The notes under the pieces: generated by a model
Database searches by the model: none
Told to the model about the DNA's origin: nothing
The model's input: only the letters and a program-made list of their open reading frames with translations
Origin: Gonatopus flavifemur
Taxonomy: Eukaryota > Arthropoda > Insecta > Hymenoptera > Dryinidae
Direction of reading: 5' to 3'
NCBI GenBank assembly: GCA_018340375.1
Contig: JAFFJZ010000014.1
Span: forward strand, 1-64,000
DNA: 64,000 bases
Program-made: the position numbers and the translations under genes
In this document: piece after piece, positions 1 to 13,533 of the stretch
Numbering within the stretch: the stretch's first letter is position 1
Layout: each line of letters opens with the position of its first letter

Positions 1-334
1 TTTGATAAGAAATAATTTTTTCTGTTCGAAATCACGTATTCCAAACAAGAAACGTCGCTTCTCATGGGAAATTCAATTTTTTCTCATCAAAATTCCTCTT
101 TTCCCATAAAAATCCGAAGAAAACCCCATGGAAACCCCATATACATTCTTTGAGATTGCCTGATCACGCCACAACACTCATAGTATAGTCAATAATTGAC
201 AATGGAATGTTTTAATGGAAAATAGTAGCTTTGAACACCGTAACAACGAAAATTATAAAATTACCATATTAAAAAACTTTTCACATCTTTTGTGCAAAAA
301 GTGTTGTACATTGTATTGTAATTTATGTATTACA

Positions 335-1012
335 GATTATATTAAAGAACTTTGTATCTTGATAAAGGATCGTATCGATCCGAAACGTCGATCGGCTTAC
401 CGAAGGAAGTTAAATGAATTCGTTCGACAACTTGCTTGGATTAAAATTGGATCGAACCTTCACCTATTGAATCATTGAATTCCTGGGCCAAGCACGTTCC
501 CAACCAATAATAATAAGAACTACCCACATCCGAGTCGATGGGTCCGGATAATTCTCCATACTACCACTCCTTTTCTCCGCTACGATTATATTAAAAAACT
601 TTGTATCTTGATAAAGGATCGTATCGATCCGAAACGTCGATCGGCTTACCGAAGGAAGTTGAATAAATTCGTTCGACAACTTGCTTGGATTAAAATTGGA
701 TCGAACCTTCACCTATTGAATCATTGAATTCCTGGGCCAAGCACGTTCCCAACCAATAATAATAAAAACTACCCACATCCGAGTCGATGGGTCCGGATAA
801 TTCTTCATACTACCACTCCTTTTCTCCGCTACGATTATATCAAAAAACTTTGGATCTTGATAAAGGATCGTATCGATCCGAAACGTCGATCGGCTTACCG
901 AAGGAAGTTAAATAAATTCGTTCGACAACTTGCTTGGATTAAAATTGGATCGAATCTTCACCTATCGAATCATTGAATTCCTGGGCCAAGCACGTTCCCA
1001 ACCAATAATAAT
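335..1012. repeat. 249-bp tandem repeat, about 2.7 copies
   Basis: Units start at 335, 584 and 833, so the period is exactly 249 bp; the third copy breaks off near 1,012. Each unit carries a short perfect hairpin, GGATCG-TAT-CGATCC, followed directly by GAAACGTC and preceded by TTGATAA. The open frames across it only reflect the repeat. The head-to-tail arrangement with a hairpin plus GAAAC recalls repeats associated with Penelope-like or other retroelements that carry hammerhead motifs, but no coding part of such an element is seen. Confidence 0.85.
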
Positions 1013-1175
1013 GAATGACTGTTGTACTGGAAAATAAAATTAATGAATACAATTGATTAATAAATAAAATTTGACTTCTATCGACTTTTCCTATAGCTGA
1101 GGAACATGTACTGTGGAAAACCATTCGTATGTTGAGTATGTGATATCTTCATGAAGGTTTCATCGTGACAATGAA

Positions 1176-1285
1176 ATCCCAAGTAGCAAGCGAACGTTGT
1201 ATATATACTATGCAACTTCATAGTACATCTAGATATACTATGAACATGCATAGTATATATACAACGTTCGCTTGCTACTTGGGAT
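1176..1285. mobile_element. 110-bp perfect foldback MITE
   Basis: The first ~36 bases and the last ~36 bases are reverse complements, starting ATCCCAAGTAGCAAGCGAAC. The outermost AT on each side may be a 2-bp target duplication, since it is its own reverse complement. There is no coding capacity. The superfamily is unknown. Confidence 0.75.
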
Positions 1286-1936
1286 AGTTCAAAACTTCCA
1301 TATCAATGCGTGAAGATGATCCTTGGATTCTATACCAGAAGTGAAACTAATCAAAGAATCTATTTTTAGAATAAGAAATGTTTCTCATGTCTCACACAAA
1401 CGTTGGATATAAAATATTCTCTTCTATCAGTGAGAATTCAGAATTCCACACATTGATCCGCATGTATATACGATTGCGAATGTAAGGATGAAATTCCAAT
1501 TTCAACAAATAGAAAGTCCAGTATACAGTACGGTAGTATTTTTTATGTTAACACAGGAGATAATTTCAGATAATTCATGGTTTCCATGCAACAGTTTAAT
1601 TGCTCTAGATCAGCAAAAAGAATAATTCATCAAGAGCAGACAATTTTCATTGTGATTTTTCAATAACAAATTCATTAACATGAGTTATTATTGAACATGA
1701 AACAGGTACAGAGTAATCATTCTCCACCATAAGTATAAGAGATATCCACTGATATAATATTTTAATCAGTCGGATATAACGAGACAAAAATTAAACCTCC
1801 TGTTTTCCTCCTGTTCTCCAGGCTTTATTGACAATAGTACAGAAATTAGAATATCACAGGATTAATACTGCAATCTTCCTCGAAGTAAACAAACAAAACA
1901 TTACATAGTTTTTATATGTAATCCAAAACTCACCAC

Positions 1937-4386
1937 TCAGACTCTGTATCGAGTAGAAACATAAAACTTATTATTTTTTTCAATCAGCAAACATAGGCTC
2001 TTGCACGGGAGTTCATCGTAAGGTATGATATTATCAGAAGATTCTTTCAGAAAATCAACTTCATAGGCATGAAAATGAATCTCAAATTGTAAGGTATTGG
2101 TATTATACTGAAATAAATTTTTTTCGCACAAGTATAAATAGATGAAATTTTCCCGAATTGTGGCAATGAATTTTCGTTGCACCTTGTACATATTATCGTG
2201 TTCAATTTGTAAATTGTATTGTTCATTTCTGCCCATTGAACCTCTAATACATCCTCATTGGTTCCGTTCTTGAAATATTCTAAGAACTGTGCACATTCTG
2301 TTTGAATTATTGAACCGAACATAACTTCTGAATCGAGAATTCCAGCCATGAATGAATGGCATGATTTCAATTGATTTCTGGAAGCTAATGTGTATACAAT
2401 ATTCTTTCTACAACTAGAAATATGAGCACTCAACTTCAATATTTTATGTTTGGATTCAAAGCTCATTGACCAACAATGTACCAGAGGACCAAATAATAAA
2501 ATTCATCTTTTGTAATGAATCATGTGGTGGAATTTTGGTTTCAAATGGAGACCTGAAAGTTGAATATAGAAACGATTGAATTCTGTTATATATACTTCGA
2601 GAACTTTTGCATCATCAACATGTAATTTTGGAGCCGTGATAATATCTATAATTTTCCTCAGAGTTAGATGTAATTCCCAATGCTCATTCCCGTGTGGTAT
2701 AAAATCACCAATCATCAGTGCTGAATATCTCGTGAAACACATCATCTCAGAGGCCGACATCTTTAGTTTATTCTTCAATTGATCAAGTGTTATGAGAGGT
2801 AGTTTATTGGAAGCTTCCAAGTATCCATAATTTAAAGTTCTTATCCTGGAATTGAGGATTTCAAGACTAAAGGATTTCATTTCATGAACGAAATTATTTA
2901 AAATCATTTGCAGAGTGTAATTGCAAACCCCTTCGAAGACATCATGCATAATATCAGGGCTGAAATTCCGTGTCACGTGGAATCCAGGTGAAGCATTCCA
3001 AACGCATAATTCTCTGATACCTGTTTCACGAATGTCATTGAGATCTACATGGATTCTATATGAATCTTCCGTGCGTAGAAAGGATACATCCTCTGTACAT
3101 GAATACTTCATCGAATTTTTATCCATTTCACAAAATCGACAACAAAAAGTAGCTGTAAAACTCTCAGTAAAACCACAAATACTATGCAAACCTAAATTAT
3201 CACCCACTAAGAGGCCACATTCGAAATAAACATTTTCAATTCCATTTTCTGTCTCGATAGAGATTCCTTTTTGTTGTAAGTTTTTCAATCGATCAATAAG
3301 TCTTCTGAAGGTAGCTTGGTTCCCAAATGCTATCCTGTCGTTTGAGTGAAATGATAATGCCAAATGTATGTGCTCAAGTTTGGAAGCATACTTAGGTGGA
3401 ACACGAGGGATAGAAAAATATATCGCTCCTAGTTTATTGGAACCAGCATGAGCGCCTAGTGGGTTTCCAGTTTCGAAATCATCGAAATAAATAAACAGAG
3501 GGAAAACTAATCCATTTCCATGTGTTTTACGTCTTTTTTGCCAATAACTTCCTTGAATAAAGTTAGACATCACTTCAGATTCATTATTTAGTTTTTCCAC
3601 GTATTCTTTGATTTCGTTTAGAAAATTTGGCATTCCAAATAAAGCTTTCAATGTCTGATTAAGGAGTACGTAATATCCTTTCATAGGTTGTGACTCTGAA
3701 ACAATTTGATTCCCGCGCTTGATTTTCACTCTCGAATACCCCAAAGTATACTCTTTTGGTGGTATATAGAAGCCTTGAGATTGGTCATATTTCAATCCAC
3801 GATGTTCAGTGTTCAAATGGGGCAACAAATGGGCTTCGGGATCCAATACCGATTCTATGGCATTCCAAATTTTGTCATCGCTTGAATCTAAACCCTGAAT
3901 ACTTTTATGAATCTCGCTCTTCATCTTTGGGATATAGGAATTCTCGAAAAAATTCTCTAATTCGTCAATGATAAACTGCACACATTTTTTTGGGATAGCT
4001 GGATGGTTATATAGAGGGGAAATAAATTTCGCTGCTTGTGTATTCAAATCAATGTTTTTGAATGGAAAATTTGTATCAGAACTGTAATGAATATCATACG
4101 CCAGTGGTGTATTTTTATTCATAGGGTCTATTCCCATAATTTGTGACTCTGTGTTGGGTACGACTGGAGATGTTCTTCGATGTTCCATATTCTCATGCGC
4201 AGAATTCAAATGTTTCTCAAATGAATGGAAATTGTTATATTTCCGAAAACATTCACCAACTGTGCATTGATATACATCAAATTCTGACAAATTATGACCA
4301 GTTCTTAGATGCATTGAATAGAAGTTGATAGAATTGAATCCATTTTTGCAATTTGGTCTGAAACACTCCATCATATACGTATCCAT
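1937..4386 (-). pseudogene. C2H2-finger transposase, decayed
   Basis: The open frame from 4,386 to 2,503 encodes 627 residues. It starts with two C2H2 zinc fingers (first ~65 residues). It continues with a transposase-like core containing VGDNLGLHSICGF, a CRFC zinc pair and the motif DIMHDVFEGV (about residue 475). It ends in KPKFHHMIHY before a TGA at 2,503-2,505. The same frame continues without further stops through the conserved SFESKHKILK segment to ~2,125. There a 7-base T run (2,118-2,124) appears to have slipped, and the C-terminal HFHAYEV segment is read in another frame to 1,937. Read as one gene it would be about 830 residues. The DxMHxxxxG signature is shared with Tnp2/CMC-type transposases, but the superfamily is not certain. 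It lies just downstream of its companion gene on the same strand. Confidence 0.7.
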
Positions 4387-5756
4387 ATTTCAATGAATTG
4401 AGCGAACTTTGAAAAATCAAAGAATTTTGCGAACTGAAAGTATATGAAAGTATATAAAAGTCACATTTTTTTTTCATCAAACTGATTCAAATGAAAAATT
4501 TCGAATGTGGTTTCAGTTAAGAGTCACCACAATTGATCAATTACGAGGAGTGTACCGAAGAATATTCATGTTAAGTCATAAACATCAAGAATACATTACA
4601 TATGTACTATTAAAGTTATGTTATGCTTCATTCTCTATGAAACTTGGAACTGAAGTACTGAGAACTATCTATATCAATCGAAATGATCATGATGTTTTCA
4701 TAACCCACAGTAGAAACTCAAAATATTGCAGAAAAAAAACAATTTTCAAATTGTGAAATTGAATCATAAACTCATGTCACAGATTATTTGCAATATAAAA
4801 GAACGTTACACGTTATAATTGTTTCAAGTCTGAAATCAATTCGTCTGTAGAGGTGTATCGTTTTCGTGTTCCTGGTGACATTTTATATACCATCAATAAC
4901 GAGAACACCCATACATGACCTGCTATGGCAGGATATTCTGCATTCAATGCAAGAAATGCTTTGAAACAGGAGTCCTCTGCTTTCAAAGGCGACGGTACAA
5001 CATATTGAACACCATTGATCAATGTGAAACAGCTAACGATTTTTGAAAGGGGTCCACAAATAACTGCCAATGGTTGATCTGTCAAGTTGAACTTCACAAA
5101 AAGTTTTCTCCTCTCTTCTATACGAGGTTGTGATTCGTCAATTGTCTGTAGAGAAGCAATAATTATCATCATATGGATCAATAATTGATGAATACCAATA
5201 ATGGAATATGGTATAGAAAAAACTTTTATGTGCAAAAATATATCATACAATGAGTGAATCAGTGAACGGAATCTCTTCCAACATAGAGTACATACCTGAA
5301 TGTGGAGCAAAAAGGCTTGCTGGATTTCTTTTTTAGATGGCCTCCAATGCCCTTCAGCGGATCTTTTAGTTCTTATGTTAGCAGTTTCTAATAATAATGG
5401 CAAAATTAGTAATGCCAAAACTTCTGTTGATCCTGTGAAATTCCAATTCAATAATTGAGATTAGATAATATAAACTTATAAACGTTTACGTTTATTCTGA
5501 GTGAATATCAATTGATGAAAGTTAATTGCTTCGAAGTCTTCAAATTTTTCACCTCATTGTGGGGATTTTCAATATTGAATACAAGTCAAAACTTACCAGT
5601 GGCTATAAGGTCTTTATATTCAGTAAAAATTGTAGAGATAGTTGAATCTTTTTCCTTTGTTTGAGCATGAGCGATTATTCTTGATGATATAAGAGGCCAT
5701 TCCAAGAATAAATTGTTAGAGTGTTCAGCATACTTCTGATCAAAATCCTGATCCCA

Positions 5757-6084
5757 CTGTAAAATAACGAAAATATTTGAATTACTCTCGATTATTTTCA
5801 AAATCGCATCGAAAAGAGACGGTACAAATTTCATCACGAGATTTGTGTTTGATGCAGCCTAAAATTCGATATGGATATTCGATTACGGCAGATTGAAATC
5901 TTATGTTTGAATGCCACAGAGTGTTTTTCAAAATGATACAACATAAATATTAAATCGTCGACCCGGATATTTGTAAGTCCAGATTTCCATGGTTGATAGG
6001 AAGCTATTAATTTTCATTCGTTCAACTAGAAATCTATCGCTCGGAACCAATCATAGAAATCCAGGTTCAAGACTACATTGATCT
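5757..6084. other. Intron remnant left of the nested element
   Basis: This is non-coding sequence between the acceptor of the companion-gene exon at 5,756 and the left end of the nested transposon. With 21,226-21,310 on the other side it would form an intron of roughly 400 bp once the insertion is removed. Nothing else was seen here. Confidence 0.5.
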
Positions 6085-6107
6085 CCCTGGTGGAAATATT
6101 TCTCCGA
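6085..6107 (+). repeat. Left terminal inverted repeat of 15.1-kb element
   Basis: These 23 bp are the exact reverse complement of 21,203-21,225. Similarity continues inward through further TTTCTCCGA motifs, so the inverted repeat blends into the subterminal array. Confidence 0.9.
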
Positions 6108-6439
6108 AATTTCTCCGAATTCTTCATTTTTCAACGTTTCGGAGAAATTCGAACAAAGAGTTATGAAAAATATCCGCACATCTCCGTTTTCCAACGAAAT
6201 GTTCACATTTCCTTCTAAATGTTCCGAATTTTTCCGCTAATCATAGAAAAAATCGAGGAAGTGTGGCAATGTTTTGGATGCAAAATATTCGAAAGAATTC
6301 GTGATTTCTTATTGGAAGTTGAACGCATTTTCATTTTACTTTAAGAATGAATCATTTTGATTTTCTTCGAATTTCTCCGAATTTAATCCATATACGTATG
6401 CAATATATGTCGAGGAGTATTCGGTGAAAATCGGAAAAA

Positions 6440-8840
6440 TTGTCAAAGGTTCAATGGGACCATTTACACACTTCCTCGGAACCAATTCGGAGAAATTCGA
6501 ATGAATTACCTAAATTTTTCCATAGAATGTATCGTTCCCATTTCTTCCGACATTCTTCCCAAATAGCTGACAGACGCATTATTCAGCAAATTTCTCGGCA
6601 AGGTTTTTGTCATCCACTTTGGGGAAAATTGGGAGGAAAACGGATAAATTCTTGAAATTTCAGCGAAATGTATTGTCAGAGGAGATCGAAAAAATTCGGA
6701 GGACTCAAATTTCAACATGAAATAGATTATTTCGATTTTCATCGAAATTCTCCGAGAAAAAGTGAGAAGTACATGCATCTCCAAAATTCTGCGAATTTTA
6801 TCTATTTGAGTCCTCTTTTGGTTGGGCGATTTTTGAAGGGAATCGGAAGAATTTCCATAGGTTGAATGGAACAATTTACACGTTGTCATAGGAGCAATTC
6901 GAAGAAATTCGATGGAATTATCTATATCTTCCGATGAAATCAAATAATTCGATTTTCTTCGAATTTCTTCAAAATGCAGCAAATTCCTCGGCAGATTTCT
7001 TGTCATATAAACAAGAAAAATTCTGAGGAAATCGGATGAATTTTTCATGTACTCCCCGAGGTGATTCGGAGAAATTCGGAGGACTTACTCACATTCCAAT
7101 ATGAAATATGGATCATTTCGATTATCCTTGAATTTCTTCAAATACAAGCGGAGAATACATGCTCTTCCGAAGTTCTTGGAATTTCATGTACATAAGTTCA
7201 TTGTACGAGAAGAATTTTTCGAGGAAAATCGGAGAAATTCCTGAAGGTTGAATGGAACAATTTTTACGGTCCCTCCAAAAGCAATGCGGAGAAATTCGAA
7301 TAAATTCATAGAATTTTACGGTGAAATGAACTGTTCCGATGTTCTTCGAATGTCTCCAAGGACATGCTGACAGATACAAAATGTAGCAAATTCCTCGGCA
7401 GGTTTTTCTGTGATATATTAAAGAAAAATTCTGAGAAAATCGAATAAATTTTTTATGTACTCTCCGAAATGATTCGGAGAAATCCGGAGGACTTACTTAT
7501 ATCCCAACATGGAATGGATTATTCCGATTATCCTTGAATTTCTCCAGAGACAAGCGGAGAACACATGCTCCTCCGAATTTCTCCGAATTTCATATACATA
7601 AGTTCACTGTATGAGAAGAATTTTCCGAGAAAAATCGGAGGAATTCTTGAACGTTGAATGGAACAATTTTTACGGTCCCTCCAAAAATAATTCGGAGAAA
7701 TTCGAATAAAATCATAGAATTTTACGGTGAAATGAACTGTTCCGATTTCCTTCGAATGTCTCCAAGGACATGCTGACAGATACAAAATGTAGCAAATTCT
7801 TCGGCAGGTTTTTCTGTGATATATTAAAGAAAAATTCTGAGAAAATCGAATAAATTTTTTATGTACTCTCCGAGGTGATTCGGAGAAATCTGGAGGACTT
7901 ACTTACATCCCAACATGGAATGGATTATTCCGATTATCCTTGAATTCCTCCAGAGACAAGCGGAGAACACATGCTCCTCCGAATTTCTCCGAATTTCATA
8001 TACATAAGTTCACTGTATGAGAAGAATTTTCCGAGAAAAATCGGAGGAATTCTTGAACGTTGAATGGAACAATTTTTACGGTCCCTCCAAAAATAATTCG
8101 GAGAAATTCGAATAAAATCATAGAATTTTACGGTGAAATGAACTGTTCCGATTTCCTTCGAATGTCTCCAAGGACATGCTGACAGATACAAAATGTAGCA
8201 AATTCTTCGGCAGGTTTTTCTGTGATATATTAAAGAAAAATTCTGAGAAAATCGAATAAATTTTTTATGTACTCTCCGAGGTGATTCGGAGAAATCTGGA
8301 GGACTTACTTACATTCCAACATGAAATGGATTATTCCGATTATCCTTGAATTTCTCCGAAGACAAGCGGAATATACATGCTCCTCCGAAGTTCTCCGAAT
8401 TTCATATACATAAGTTCACTGTATGAGAAGAATTTTTCGAGGAAAATCGGAGGAATTCCTGAAGGCTGAATGGAACAATTTTTACGGTCCCTCCTAAAGC
8501 AATTCGGAGAAATTCGAATAAAATCATAGAATTTCACGGTGAAATGAACTGTTCCGATTTCTGTCGAATTCCTTCTAGAACAACTAAGAGATCAAGAGTC
8601 AGCGGATTTTTTCGCGGGTTTTTCTGTTGTTCATTGAAGGAAAATTCGTAGAAAATCGAATAAATTTTTGTCGCTTCCACGATGTGTATTGTCCGAGTTG
8701 ATTCGGGAAAATTCGGAGGACTCACTCGCACTAACGCAGAATACATGTTCCAATAGTCGCCGAAGTTTCCCGCAAGCAGATGGAAAGCACATGTATAGAT
8801 AAAATTCGAAGAATTTCGGAGAAGCAAGTTCCTCCTACGT
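6440..8840. repeat. Left subterminal array, ~406-bp units
   Basis: A landmark GGCAGGTTTTTCTGTGATAT (or a close variant) recurs at about 6,599, 6,982, 7,399, 7,805, 8,211 and 8,612, giving spacings of 383, 417, 406, 406 and ~401. The middle copies are almost identical. Every unit has several TTCGGAGAAATTCG motifs in both orientations (CTCCGAATTTCTCCGAATTT is the other strand). The 85-residue open frames repeating every 406 bp on the minus strand are a by-product of the repeat. Position and motif density fit binding sites for an element-encoded protein. Confidence 0.85.
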
Positions 8841-9216
8841 CATGGAATTTTCGAATGGAATCTCATGAGTTTTTGAACATTCAATACAACCAACCAGTTG
8901 TTCAGATTGTATACTTATGTACATATTTCTATCATAAAAAATGAACAGCGTGAATCAATGAGCTGAAATGATCGAATTTTGTTATGAAAAATGACATGTT
9001 GATTTATTCCTCAATATCATACAATATCATGTAATATTATGTATCACGTATTATGTAACATTACTGAAAGAAAATACAAAATCACAACAAAACCAAATTC
9101 GCATATATTAGATTCATTAAATTTTTCAATGCCATCACAATTTATTGTCAATCTAATCTAAAATAAAGCGACAGGTGATTATTTTTCTTCAACATATGAA
9201 TTTGTCACAGGAATAA
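8841..9216. other. 3' flank of transposase gene, no gene seen
   Basis: AT-rich sequence between the left array and the transposase stop codon. It includes a minus-strand AATAAA at about 9,133 that could serve polyadenylation, and a short run of imperfect AATATCATGTAAT repeats at ~9,015-9,060. Confidence 0.5.
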
Positions 9217-12200
9217 TCAATCATAAAAACAACCATATGGTATTTTTGCGACATACATTTGATCATAAATTTGAATCAATACACATGGCCTTTTCAATTG
9301 ACTGGGTGTGCATATTCTTGTATTACCAGAGTCGTCACAACACTTTTTTACATGTGTCACGATAGCATCTTCATTTTTTTTCGAAAATTCTCGAACGCGA
9401 AGGGGTTTTATAAGAATTTCAACTCTCACGACTTCATCACGAACTACCCTTACAATTTTATCAATAATACCAAATGTGCCATCCCATAATTCCACAACAG
9501 AATCATTGCTTTTCTTACAATGTCGCTCATGGTATATTTTCGTCGTATACCGAATATTATTGATTATAATTTTTTCAAAAGATAAGCCATCAACATTTCC
9601 CTCTTGATTCGATGCGTACGGTTCCCCAGAACCTAGAAGAATACAATCATCAATTTTACAAAACGATTGTAACTTCATATCGAACAACGTATCACAAAAT
9701 TTTTGTATGTTATAATGCACATTCATGTTTTCAGTTAACTCAACAACTTTTTGAAAAGTTAAAATCCTGTTTCCCAATTGTGAAGCAAGGCGAGCAGGAC
9801 TATGCTTATTCTTCAATAGTAGTCTGTTTTGGTTTTCAAACACAAAAGTGTTTTGTGTCCAAATTGGACCATAATTTTTCACACTTCTACATAAGTGTAA
9901 CAGTAAATGAACATTATAATTCATTGCCTGCTCACCGAAAAATTCTTGAAATCCAATTACATATTTAATCAATGAAATTTCTGCCACCCTCAAATCTTGG
10001 GGACTTATAGAGTCTTGTAGTAAAATATTAATAGCTATGACAAGTAACGACCAATGTTTGAAATATTTTAACGGTAATATTCCTTTCAAACATGGTAATG
10101 AGTAGAATATTAACCAGGACCGCCATTCTGAAGCACGCCATAATTTTATTTCGCTCAAACTTCTAGGTGTTCTGGTGATTATTTTGGGCGGTAGTATTGA
10201 TAACAAACGATTATTAAGAATCGTTAATTTATCTGGACTTCCAATGTAATATTCCTCGTTTACGGATGTTAAAAATATGTCTGTATGTTGACGTACTACG
10301 CCTAAAAGCACTGAGTGCATATATTCTGGGATCATACCCTCTGCAAGATCAAAAAATCTCAAATTCATCAGAACAGACGGTCCTTTAACACCGAAAATAT
10401 GTCTATCTAAATTATGAGCTTGTATCATAGCGCTTTTTATAGACTTATCGGTTCTCAAAGGTGGAATATTACGTGATATTGGATATTTTACAGTTCCATT
10501 AATGGTCCGAGTTGGATGCAGACATATTGTACATCCATATTTTCCATTGAACTGTTTCATTGACAACATTTTTGAGCGAGCAGGTGAATCAACCGCACAA
10601 ACTAATGGAAAAATTTTTGAAGTTATGGACTTTCCTTTTAATGTCCAAGTTATGCCTGTGGTTGATACTTCATTAGCTACTTCGACGAATTTTTTCAAAA
10701 AAACATTCATTTTGGGTGCATGCTTGTCAACCCATATTCCTACCGGTATCACGTATTTTCTCCGAATTTTCGGAGGTAATTCATTTAGCATGATAAATAT
10801 TGGCCATACTGTAGTATTTGCAGAATCTGCAGATTGACAGCCATCAGTATTGAAAATATACGATAGATTCCATTTTTCTTTCAAAAAATGATTACTTTTA
10901 TACTTGATACCATCATAAATATCCTCCCAGGATTTCAAATTACGTTTAATTCGAGTAAATCGATAAGCAAGATGTTTAAATACAGAAGGGAGTTGTAACA
11001 AATATCTCAATTGACTTTTCAAATCAAATTGTACGAAGAAAGATGTTGACTCGTCAATATCTTTTTCATAACCACAACCACAGCGAATTGTTTTACCAAC
11101 TTCACCTCGTTCACCTAAGTAATTTTCACATTCCGGACAGTAAAAATGATATGTCATTGAATGCGGATTCAATGGAAAATATTTTTTTACAGAATATTTA
11201 GTTTCAGGAAGTATTTTTTTGTTGAATATAATATTGATCATTTTTAGAACATCAATTATAGCCACCCAAGGCAATGAATGGCGTAAACCTAACATCATGC
11301 ACATTAGCAATATTTCCCCTCGAGTTACAGATGTACAATTACATACGCGCTCTGTCAGAAAAGGATCATGGCAGTCACCTTCATTTTCGAATGTCTGAAA
11401 AAATAGGTGACCATTAAAGTGGATCATCGTCTCAACTATGTGAATGATGACTTATTCTAAGACTTACGTTTTCATTATCATTAGATTGGCAGTTACGATT
11501 TTCGCTATTTGTTGAATCCACTTCCTCTAATCCATGTAATGAATTATTGATACCAGCCTGTGGATAGAATGATCAAATGGTGAAAAAAATATCAAGGTAT
11601 TTGTATTGAAAAAATTGGTGAAGCATAATATTCGATATCAAGATATCGCAGATAAGCGAATCATTAAATGTTCTTCATTTTTTAAATGATTTTTCAAACA
11701 ATATTTCCAATGATATACTGAAATAACTGATCTTTTCATCAATTATTATTTATCATCATGTCACTTATAAACACTGAAAACAATTTCACGGAAAAATTGG
11801 ATATTTTAATAACAGCGATTATGATGTAATGTAAAAAGAATGAAAATAACACCAATAATCGTTAATAGCAGAAACTACTCTCTCTGATATTTTACAAATC
11901 ATGCAGTGGAAAACAGAATTTATGAAAAAAATGATCGATTCGAATTCGGAAGTTTAGAATTATATGTATGTAATTTTATATGTAAATTCTTATTATAAGC
12001 TAAAAAGTGAAAATTTGCTGTGAATATTCATTTCAATTCTGTTATTGGTAATGAAATTTATTTGTTACCTGCATATCAACGTCATAGTCAATAATATTTT
12101 CTTCGCTTTCACTCCCATCCATCGATGTATTCAATGATGTCTGAAGAGTGTTCGTATCAGGATTATCACTATTCATACTATCGTCACTTTCATGATTTTC

Positions 12201-13533
12201 ATCATTGTAGTCATCGTTATCATCATTTTCATACTCATTTTGATCACTCTGACAATCACAGTCATCATTATTCATATCAATACTATGATGAGTATCAACG
12301 TCATCATTCCTGGTAACATTATAGTCATCATCACTGTCATAATTACAACCATCAAGAATTTGATGAGTTTTTTCAGACGCTTCAAGAATTAAATTAGACG
12401 ATATCTCCATCTAGAGGGGAACATATTTAAAATATACAGATAATGAAATAATTAGAAATTTGACAATCACATTCATCAAATTTCATAAATATGTTATTAT
12501 AAAATTGAGAAGAAAATTCTTAATCCAACAATTCTAGACGTTAGGAATTATAACACTGAATTAAATATTTCACTTTGAAATTGAATAAACTTTTGATGTG
12601 AAAAACTTTATAATTTTGAAACAGATTTTTCAAACAGTGTACCTTTACACTCCCAGAAAGAAAACAGACTGAATAATGCAGTCATAATGGTATTAGGAAT
12701 GCAAAGAAATGTTCGAATCATGGTAGCCATGTGTTTTTACGTGCAGTATTGTTATTTGGTAGAAAATCAAGACCATAATGATCGTTGACTTTGATTATTA
12801 CATATAAATTGAATGTTAATTGCAATGAAATTAGAGACTCGTTCCACTGATGTATTTCCACATCGATTATCATATTATTATTATCATTATCCTCATTGGT
12901 ACTGATTTCCACTTCTTGAAATGGTTTCTGTGAATTCTTATAAAAAAAAGTGGGATTACAATCACGAAATACTTGTCATTTGTATCTTATAGATATTAGA
13001 GCCAATCAGCATTTGTATACATTGCACAAATAGCACACTTAGTCATAGTAGTCATTAAGCGAAGTTATTTTGGTGTGTATATGAATAATTATATTTTATA
13101 TGTATAAAATTTCCTAATTATATATTCAAATTTCAATACCATGCAATTCAATTCCTACAGAAAGAAGAACACATTGAAAACAACGTCAGAAAGAATATTG
13201 TGGATGATGCATCTTTTTTTCTCTCTCGAGTAACATACTTCACTTGCAAAATTTGACATCTAAAATTACTTCTGCTTAACAGTAAAATAATGGATTCGTT
13301 GAATTGTATTCATCGAAGGAACTAGTTCCCAAAGGTATGATTTTTATTCAAATTCCCAAAGTGGATAAACACACGTTTTGTTTTTCTTTTCAACACAAAA
13401 TTAGAAAGTAGATGTGAAATAATTTTCAACTTACCTGATTTTTTAATTCGATTTTCCTACGATATAATGTTGCACGAGGAATTTCGTCTGAATTTCCAGG
13501 CCTTAGATATTTCTTGTATTTTCTTCGCAACAT
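9217..13533 (-). CDS. Tnp2/CMC-like transposase, five exons
   Basis: The spliced model has exons 13,533-13,435, 12,927-12,802, 12,410-12,069, 11,557-11,468 and 11,394-9,217. All junctions are phase 0 with GT donors and AG acceptors, giving about 944 residues; exon 2 could be skipped without a frame change. The start MLRRKYKKYLRPGNSDEIPR begins a basic N terminus typical of such transposases. Exon 3 is a strongly acidic Asp/Asn linker. Exon 5 holds a zinc ribbon (YCPEC ... RCGCG), SYIFNTDGCQS followed by VWPIFIMLNELPP, CAVDSPARSKM, a GCTICLHP zinc pair and PEYMHSVLLGVVRQ. These are hallmarks I associate with Transposase_21/Tnp2-type enzymes that cut and paste the element. No stop or frame break was seen, so it may be functional. 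It is divergent from the BEN gene and shares a ~950-bp promoter region with it. Superfamily assignment is from motifs only. Confidence 0.8.

Noticed and set aside
7122..8537. Four ~85-residue open frames spaced 406 bp apart on the minus strand
   Set aside because: They track the tandem repeat unit exactly and their translation (for example YMKFGEIRRSM) resembles no protein; open frames in a near-identical array repeat by construction.
12125..12392. Two plus-strand His/Ile-rich open frames
   Set aside because: They are shadows of the acidic Asp/Asn exon of the transposase on the minus strand.
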